A stretch of 9,266 bases of DNA. Source: Oscillibacter sp. GTDB taxonomy: Bacteria; Bacillota; Clostridia; Oscillospirales; Oscillospiraceae. Both the position numbers and the translations under genes were made by a program. The DNA lies in assembly GCA_003522105.1 (NCBI GenBank), contig DPGF01000084.1, positions 1,058 through 10,323 of the forward strand. Reading direction: 5' to 3'. Positions 7,579-9,266 of this stretch are shown here, piece by piece; the stretch's first letter is position 1; the number at the start of each line of letters is the position of its first letter. The notes under the pieces were generated by a model. That model saw nothing but the letters and a program-made list of their open reading frames with translations, was not told the DNA's origin and made no database searches.

Positions 7579-7611
7579 AAAAGCACCGTCTTACGACGGT
7601 GCTTTTCTTTT
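7579..7611. terminator. Bidirectional terminator between convergent genes
   Basis: The stem AAAAGCACCGTC (7579-7590) pairs perfectly with GACGGTGCTTTT (7595-7606) around a TTAC loop. On the plus strand it is followed by a T-rich tail (to 7611). On the minus strand the run of six A (7577-7582) becomes a T tail. It can therefore end both the pseudouridine synthase transcript and the convergent FTR-like transcript. Confidence 0.9.
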
Positions 7612-7623
7612 GGCCGCGCGGCC
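7612..7623. repeat. 12-bp perfect palindrome
   Basis: GGCCGCGCGGCC is its own reverse complement. It fills the gap between the bidirectional terminator and the stop codon of the minus-strand FTR-like gene. No role is evident: it may extend the terminator structure or be a chance result of high GC. Confidence 0.6.
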
Positions 7624-7821
7624 TTACTTTTCCTTATAGTAGAGCATGCAATGGCAGTAGCCCTCGAACTCGGGATCGGCGATCTGGTCGCGGAATTCCT
7701 TGCACATGCAGATGTTGTCCTCCGTTTTCTGCAAGCGGCAGGGACACTGCAAATCGCGCTTCAAAAGCGCGGCGCGGAGGCGGGCGACGACCTCGGCGTC
7801 TTCGTTGTATCGGATCTTCAT
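7624..7821 (-). CDS. Ferredoxin:thioredoxin reductase catalytic (beta) subunit-like protein
   Basis: A small 65-residue iron-sulfur protein related to the catalytic subunit of ferredoxin:thioredoxin reductase (FTR), which passes electrons from ferredoxin via a 4Fe-4S centre and an adjacent disulfide to thioredoxin. All seven key residues are present in order: C26-P-C28, C38-M-C40 and C56-H57-C58. By analogy with the cyanobacterial enzyme, C28 and C58 would form the redox disulfide, and C26, C38, C40 and C56 would hold the cluster. Spacing is CxC-9-CxC-15-CHC rather than the plant/cyanobacterial CPC-16-CPC-8-CHC. It is also much shorter than chloroplast FTR beta, and no variable (alpha) subunit is seen here. 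The ATG at 7821 overlaps the thioredoxin-fusion stop as ATGA; a GTG at 7830 would add three residues. Translation is very likely coupled and the partner is likely the thioredoxin domain next door. Confidence 0.85.
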   Translation of the reverse strand: MKIRYNEDAEVVARLRAALLKRDLQCPCRLQKTEDNICMCKEFRDQIADPEFEGYCHCMLYYKEK

Positions 7822-8570
7822 GCCTTGCACTGCTCCAGCATCGCTTTGATGTCTGCCTTCTCATGCACGCCGACCATGCCGGTGAGCGTGTGGCGATCCT
7901 GCACGACGGCGAGCGTCGGGATCGAGTCGATGCCGAACATGGAGGCGAGGTTCGGCTGCTCGTCGACGTTGATCTTGCAGAACTTGACCTTATCCTCTTC
8001 CTTATTGAGCTCGTCAAAAATGGGCGCCATCATCTTGCACGGCTGGCACCACTCGGCCCAGAAGTCGATGACGATCAGACCGGGATCACGCAGCACCTCG
8101 TCCTCGAAATTCTCCTCCGTCAGCGTGACGATGTCGGTGAAGGTGCGCGTTTCCACATACGGCTCGCCACAGCCACCACCGCATCCGCCGCAGCCGCTGC
8201 CGCAGGAGCTGCATCCGCCGCAGGAACCGCAGCCGCCCGCGGAGGCATCGCTCTCGCCGGTCATCAGCTCAAGGCGTCCTTCGAGGAAGCTGTCAACGGC
8301 TTCGTCCGCCTCGCCGGTCACGCCGGAGATGAGCAGCATGTGGGCATTTTCCACAGCGCTGCGCGCACCGGCGCCGATCTCTCCGCAGATGATAAGATCC
8401 ACGCCGCGGGATTTGAGTCCGCGCGCGACTGTTTCGTGGTCGACCTCATCAAAAGTGACCGTCTCTTTTTCGATGGGCTTAATATCCTCAATGGCGTAAA
8501 TGGCAAACTCCTTGGCGTAGCCAAAGTGCTGCATCACTTCGCCGTTCTCACAGGGAATGGCAATTTTCAT
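7818..8570 (-). CDS. NifX/NifB-type cluster-binding domain fused to thioredoxin through a Cys-rich linker
   Basis: A predicted cytoplasmic redox protein of 250 residues with three parts. Residues 1 to about 105 match the dinitrogenase iron-molybdenum cofactor biosynthesis domain (MKIAIPCENGEVMQHFGYAKEF..., then VDLIICGEIGAGARSAVE), a fold that carries Fe-S or Fe-Mo cluster precursors. Residues 112-135 are a Gly/Cys-rich segment with C114, C117, C120, C123, C127, C130 and C134. Residues about 142-250 form a complete thioredoxin with active site WCQPC (174-178) and the cis-Pro in SIPT (Pro 218). The start at 8570 is set by AAGGAAG (8586-8580, minus strand) and by the domain beginning at once with MKIAIP; the reading frame stays open to 8753 but the extra residues are unlike any domain. 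No nitrogenase genes are in view, so the NifX label is structural only. Confidence 0.9.
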   Translation of the reverse strand: MKIAIPCENGEVMQHFGYAKEFAIYAIEDIKPIEKETVTFDEVDHETVARGLKSRGVDLIICGEIGAGARSAVENAHMLLISGVTGEADEAVDSFLEGRLELMTGESDASAGGCGSCGGCSSCGSGCGGCGGGCGEPYVETRTFTDIVTLTEENFEDEVLRDPGLIVIDFWAEWCQPCKMMAPIFDELNKEEDKVKFCKINVDEQPNLASMFGIDSIPTLAVVQDRHTLTGMVGVHEKADIKAMLEQCKA

Positions 8571-8601
8571 CGTTTTATTCTTCCTTTCCGCTCTGTTGTC
8601 T

Positions 8602-8618
8602 CGGCGGCAGCGCCGCCG
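8602..8618 (-). other. Short GC hairpin in the predicted leader of the thioredoxin fusion
   Basis: CGGCGGC (8602-8608) and GCCGCCG (8612-8618) form a perfect 7-bp stem with a 3-base loop. It lies between the predicted transcript start and the ribosome site. It has no T tail, so it is not a terminator; it could stabilise the mRNA or bind a regulator. Confidence 0.5.
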
Positions 8619-8630
8619 CTCATTGTCCGT

Positions 8631-8659
8631 AGTGTACCACGCTTTGCCGCGCCGTACAA
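8631..8659 (-). promoter_or_regulatory. Putative promoter for the thioredoxin-fusion/FTR-like operon
   Basis: Reading the minus strand, TTGTAC (8659-8654) is followed by 17 bases and then TACACT (8636-8631), with an extended TGG directly before the -10. This would start a transcript near 8624 and give a leader of roughly 54 bases. The -35 is weak (TTG only); the -10 is good. Confidence 0.5.
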
Positions 8660-8671
8660 CCGGAATTTTGT

Positions 8672-8718
8672 AAACAAAAAGGAGCGGCAGCCGTTTTACC
8701 TTGCAATTTCGCCGCTCC
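8672..8718 (-). terminator. Minus-strand terminator-like hairpin in the divergent intergenic region
   Basis: On the minus strand GGAGCGGC (8718-8711) and GCCGCTCC (8688-8681) form a perfect 8-bp stem with a 22-base loop. The T-run TTTTTGTTT (8680-8672) follows at once. It would stop leftward transcription coming from beyond 8718, before the predicted promoter of the thioredoxin fusion. The long loop lowers confidence. Confidence 0.5.
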
Positions 8719-8729
8719 GATGATAAGAT
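8701..8729 (+). promoter_or_regulatory. Putative promoter for the membrane-anchored hypothetical gene
   Basis: TTGCAA (8701-8706), a 17-base spacer and TAAGAT (8724-8729) with an extended TGA form a fair SigA-type site on the plus strand. Transcription would begin near 8736, about 50 bases before the ATG at 8787. The -35 sits inside the loop of the minus-strand terminator-like hairpin. Confidence 0.45.
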
Positions 8730-8786
8730 GCTATTGAAAAAGATTTCTTTCACCGCAAAATGATCACCGAACAGGAGGCAGCATTT

Positions 8787-9212
8787 ATGAAAAAATCAGA
8801 AATGGCGATCCTTTCCCTCCTCGTCCTTGCCGCCGTGTTTGTTTTCAACGGCAAGATCAACAGGGTGACGAATCCCTGTGTGCAGGACTATATCGCCGGA
8901 CAGGGGAACATCAAGGGAAATGTAAACGTCGAGGACTATTACGAGCGCGACGAGCGCTTTGCGATCGGCGCGGGAGAAGACGGGTACGCCGTTTTCAAGG
9001 ATCCCGGCAAGGCTTTTGCCGCGCTGCGCGAAAACTATCCGGAAGGCATTTCGCTCATTCGAAAGGAGTTTCATCTGCTCGGGCTCTCAAAGCTCAATTA
9101 CCCCTCCTATCAAACCTACGGCTGGCAAACCACAAGCGGCTCGGAAGAGGCTCGCCAACAGGCCAGATTCGTCAGTTCCTTCTTTGACATTTATGAAAAC
9201 AGCTTTCGTTGA
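8787..9212 (+). CDS. Hypothetical protein with one N-terminal membrane anchor
   Basis: A 141-residue protein that I do not recognise. It begins MKKSEMAILSLLVLAAVFVF, a short basic start and one hydrophobic helix (about 6-20). This fits an uncleaved signal anchor or signal peptide without an obvious cleavage or lipobox motif, so the rest should lie outside the membrane. The soluble part is rich in charged and aromatic residues (ENYPEG, KLNYPSYQTYGWQT, SFFDIYENSFR) and has a single Cys at 31. AGGAGG (8773-8778) lies 8 bases before ATG 8787; the upstream in-frame ATG at 8760 lacks such a site. It is divergent from the thioredoxin-fusion operon, has its own predicted promoter and is followed by a terminator, so it appears monocistronic. 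The size and shape suggest a small secreted or cell-surface protein; no function is proposed. Confidence 0.85.
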   Translation: MKKSEMAILSLLVLAAVFVFNGKINRVTNPCVQDYIAGQGNIKGNVNVEDYYERDERFAIGAGEDGYAVFKDPGKAFAALRENYPEGISLIRKEFHLLGLSKLNYPSYQTYGWQTTSGSEEARQQARFVSSFFDIYENSFR

Positions 9213-9236
9213 TTTTCTTCTGCCTAACACTTAAGA

Positions 9237-9266
9237 AAACCGCCGCAGCAGGTGCTGCGGCGGTTT
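9237..9266 (+). terminator. Terminator hairpin after the hypothetical gene, cut by the window edge
   Basis: AAACCGCCGCAGC (9237-9249) pairs with GCTGCGGCGGTTT (9254-9266), a perfect 13-bp stem with an AGGT loop, 24 bases after the stop codon. The expected T tail begins with the last three bases and runs off the window. Confidence 0.85.

Noticed and set aside
8166..8237. GGC/TGC-type repeats as a tandem repeat or CRISPR-like element
   Set aside because: They are explained by the Gly/Cys codons of the linker in the thioredoxin fusion, with irregular spacing and no distinct spacers.
7599..8723. Long plus-strand open frame of 374 codons over the thioredoxin-fusion region
   Set aside because: It lies antisense to two genes with clear NifX, thioredoxin and FTR motifs. 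Its translation shows low-complexity Ala/Gly/Thr runs from the Cys-rich linker and it has no ribosome site; it is a GC-driven shadow.
8571..8753. N-terminal extension of the thioredoxin fusion to the ATG at 8753
   Set aside because: The extra 61 residues are basic and unlike a domain, and they would cross the predicted promoter and terminator-like hairpin. MKIAIP at 8570 is the usual domain start and has its own ribosome site.

Overview
The window looks like a chromosomal segment of a GC-rich, anaerobic, gut-type Firmicute. The class Clostridia is most likely, in or near the Oscillospiraceae/Ruminococcaceae. This rests on strong AAGGAGG-type ribosome binding sites, Firmicute-style hairpin plus T-run terminators, and gene families (BMP/NupO-type importer, NifX-like and FTR-like redox proteins) typical of such bacteria. 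The species cannot be named from the sequence. No RNA gene, CRISPR array, insertion sequence or phage gene was seen.

Positions 2-5010 encode a complete BMP-type ABC importer. It consists of a substrate-binding lipoprotein (its N-terminus lies off the left edge), an ATPase with two nucleotide-binding domains, and two permeases. The binding protein has its own strong terminator. The ATPase and both permeases follow from a separate promoter and are tightly packed (8-bp overlap, then a 3-bp gap). Characterised members of this family import purine and other nucleosides.

Positions 5026-7577 hold a second plus-strand group: an amidohydrolase resembling 8-oxoguanine deaminase, a 95-residue protein of unknown function, and an RluA-family pseudouridine synthase. 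No clear promoter is seen before the deaminase, and only a hairpin separates it from the permease. Transporter and deaminase may therefore be expressed together by read-through, forming a purine uptake and deamination unit. A bidirectional terminator (7579-7611) closes this group against the convergent minus-strand genes.

Positions 7624-8570 (minus strand) encode the most unusual part. One 250-residue protein fuses a NifX/NifB-type cluster-binding domain, a Cys/Gly-rich linker with seven cysteines, and a full thioredoxin domain with a WCQPC active site. Its stop overlaps, as ATGA, the start of a 65-residue protein carrying the CxC...CxC...CHC pattern of the ferredoxin:thioredoxin reductase catalytic subunit. 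The two look like a dedicated electron-transfer pair: ferredoxin to the FTR-like protein, then to the thioredoxin domain, with a metal or cluster site attached.

From 8571 to the right edge there is a divergent regulatory region and one unrecognised, membrane-anchored protein (8787-9212). A terminator hairpin follows it and is cut by the window edge.
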